A DNA stretch of 64,000 bases from Oscillospiraceae bacterium (GTDB taxonomy: Bacteria; Bacillota_A; Clostridia; Oscillospirales; Ruminococcaceae). The stretch lies in the NCBI GenBank assembly GCA_017523995.1, contig JAFWUX010000235.1:24769-88768 (forward strand), in the 5' to 3' direction. A program made the position numbers and the translations under genes. This document shows, piece after piece, positions 62,640 to 64,000 of the stretch (within the stretch, counting starts at the first letter, position 1; each line of letters opens with the position of its first letter). Under the pieces are notes generated by a model that searched no databases, was not told the DNA's origin, and worked only from the letters and a program-made list of their open reading frames with translations.

Positions 62640-64000
62640 TTACAGTGCTCCGATCGCAGCCTTTGCAGCGGCAAGCTGATCCTTGACGGCAGCGGCGGAA
62701 GGACCGCCCTCAGAGATTCTGCCGTTCAGACAGGTTTCCAGCGCGATTGCCTCGTAGACATCCTGATCAAACGAATCGCAAGCCTCTTTGTAAGCATCAA
62801 GCGGCAGCGTTTCGAGTGTCAGTCCCTCGCGGATGCATCTTGCAACGAGCGTACCCGTGATCTTGTATGCATCGCGGAAGGGGAGTCCCTTTTTGACGAG
62901 ATAGTCTGCGCAGTCTGTTGCATTGATGAAGCCCTTTGCAGCAGCGGCGCGCATATTCACCTTGTTGACGCGCATGGTCGCGAGCATCGGATCGAAGGTC
63001 TTGAGGCAGAGCTTTGCCTGATCAATGGCATCAAAGATCGCCTCTTTGTCCTCCTGCATATCCTTATTATATGCAAGCGGCAGACCTTTCAGCATCGAGA
63101 GCAGCGTGGTCAGATCACCGATCACTCTGCCGGTCTTGCCGCGGATGAGCTCGGTTACATCCGGATTCTTCTTCTGCGGCATGATCGAGGAGCCGGTTGC
63201 ATAGGCATCGTCCAGCTCGATGAACTTGAACTCCCACGAGCACCAGAGGATGATTTCCTCAGAGAACCGCGAGAGATGCACCATCAGCAGCGAGAGTGCG
63301 TTTGCAAGCTCGACGCAGAAATCTCTGTCCGAGACAGCGTCCAGCGAGTTCGGCACGGGAGCCGTGAATGCGAGCAGCTCAGCGGTCTGCTTGCGGTTGA
63401 TCGGGTAGGTTGTGCCGGCGAGTGCGCCTGCACCGAGCGGGCAGTAGTTCATGCGCTTTGCAGTATCGCAGAGTCTGCCGTCATCGCGCAGGAGCATCCA
63501 GACGTATGCAAGGATGTGATGTGCGAGCGTGACCGGCTGTGCGCGCTGCAGATGCGTATAACCCGGCATGATCGTTTCGGTGTGCTGCTCAGCGATTTTC
63601 ACCAGTGTGTTGAGCAGCGCATGCAGAAGCTTGCGGATTTCTGCGATCTCATCGCGGAGAATCAGGCGGACATCGAGCGCAACCTGATCATTTCTCGAGC
63701 GTGCCGTATGCAGACGCTTGCCTGCATCGCCGATGCGCTTTGTCAGTTCCGCCTCGACAAACATATGAATGTCCTCAGCAGTCGGATCCATCAGCAGATC
63801 ACCGGAATCGAGATCGGCGAGAATGCCTTTCAGTCCCGCAATGATTTTCTGTGCATCGTCCTGCGGGATGATGCCGCAGTCGCCGAGCATTGTCGCGTGT
63901 GCAATGCTGCCGCGGATATCCTGCGCATACATTCTGCCGTCAAAGGAGATCGAGGAATTGAATGCATTGACAGTTTCATCGACCTCTTTTGAAAATCTGC
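62640..64000 (-). CDS. argH: argininosuccinate lyase (5' end beyond the window)
   Basis: Open to the right edge; about 453 residues are visible, starting within RFSKEVDETVNAFN, so only some six N-terminal residues (normally M..WGG) are missing. It splits argininosuccinate into arginine and fumarate. Family signature GSSIMPQKKNPDVTELI contains the catalytic Ser loop, and TARSRNDQVALD is the substrate loop. First visible gene of the arg operon; the promoter lies outside the window. Confidence 0.96.
   Translation of the reverse strand, partial: RFSKEVDETVNAFNSSISFDGRMYAQDIRGSIAHATMLGDCGIIPQDDAQKIIAGLKGILADLDSGDLLMDPTAEDIHMFVEAELTKRIGDAGKRLHTARSRNDQVALDVRLILRDEIAEIRKLLHALLNTLVKIAEQHTETIMPGYTHLQRAQPVTLAHHILAYVWMLLRDDGRLCDTAKRMNYCPLGAGALAGTTYPINRKQTAELLAFTAPVPNSLDAVSDRDFCVELANALSLLMVHLSRFSEEIILWCSWEFKFIELDDAYATGSSIMPQKKNPDVTELIRGKTGRVIGDLTTLLSMLKGLPLAYNKDMQEDKEAIFDAIDQAKLCLKTFDPMLATMRVNKVNMRAAAAKGFINATDCADYLVKKGLPFRDAYKITGTLVARCIREGLTLETLPLDAYKEACDSFDQDVYEAIALETCLNGRISEGGPSAAAVKDQLAAAKAAIGAL

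Overview
The window looks like a chromosomal segment from a fibre-degrading anaerobic gut or rumen Firmicute of the Ruminococcus/Oscillospiraceae type. The evidence is four secreted polysaccharide-active or polysaccharide-binding proteins, and a fifth of unknown function, carrying cellulosomal dockerin repeats (all five with signal peptides); a SCIFF ranthipeptide precursor; a pyruvate formate-lyase system; a T-box leader; and Gram-positive style AGAAAGGA/AAGGAGG ribosome sites with TTGACA-N17-TATAAT promoters. By eye the base composition is moderately GC-rich, which fits R. champanellensis-like species better than R. albus or R. flavefaciens; this is inference. I see no phage, insertion sequence, CRISPR array, rRNA or tRNA gene.

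Layout. 1-4300 (+): a lipoprotein, then tyrS, a CbxX/SpoVK-type AAA+ ATPase and a cyclophilin. 4344-6668 (-): an anti-sigma-like membrane protein coupled to its ECF sigma factor, then the SCIFF precursor with its own promoter and terminator. 6921-8633 (+): proS. 8689-14445 (-): a lipoprotein, a MATE exporter and a GlpABC-like three-gene redox operon. 14771-15352 (+): an unknown protein. 15513-32650: a plant cell-wall island containing a giant GH10/GH43 xylanase-arabinofuranosidase, a divergent GH43 enzyme, a sensor-type AraC regulator, cysteine synthase, a Cys-rich miniprotein, an asparagine-synthetase-like protein lacking the start of its glutaminase domain, a dockerin protein of unknown function and a PL11 rhamnogalacturonan lyase.

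32737-36460: a small unknown gene, then (-) the pyruvate formate-lyase locus. Here the enzyme is split. The large subunit ends before the glycyl-radical domain, which is encoded as a separate 79-residue protein two genes downstream, followed by the activase pflA. This is the most unusual system I find. 36744-44604: membrane proteins, a bacterial PARG-like protein, an MBOAT/SGNH O-acetylation operon, a cation diffusion facilitator and a beta-helix pectin/cellulose-binding protein with an N-terminal dockerin. 44990-50935: T-box-controlled thrS, mgtE behind a long structured leader with a terminator, a YwqG protein and a CorA homologue. 51051-51240 holds a candidate stand-alone small RNA. 51278-56761: an AlaX-like editing protein, a ribbon-helix-helix protein, clpB and aquaporin.

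57076-64000 (-): an arginine biosynthesis operon argH-(77-residue membrane protein)-argC-argJ-argB-argD-argF. argJ carries a one-base frameshift as given. argH runs off the right edge.

How the parts fit: the extracellular enzymes release arabinoxylan and pectin fragments, the PFL system ferments the resulting pyruvate to formate and acetyl-CoA, and the remaining genes are mostly housekeeping (aminoacyl-tRNA synthesis, Mg2+ supply, proteostasis, Arg and Cys synthesis).
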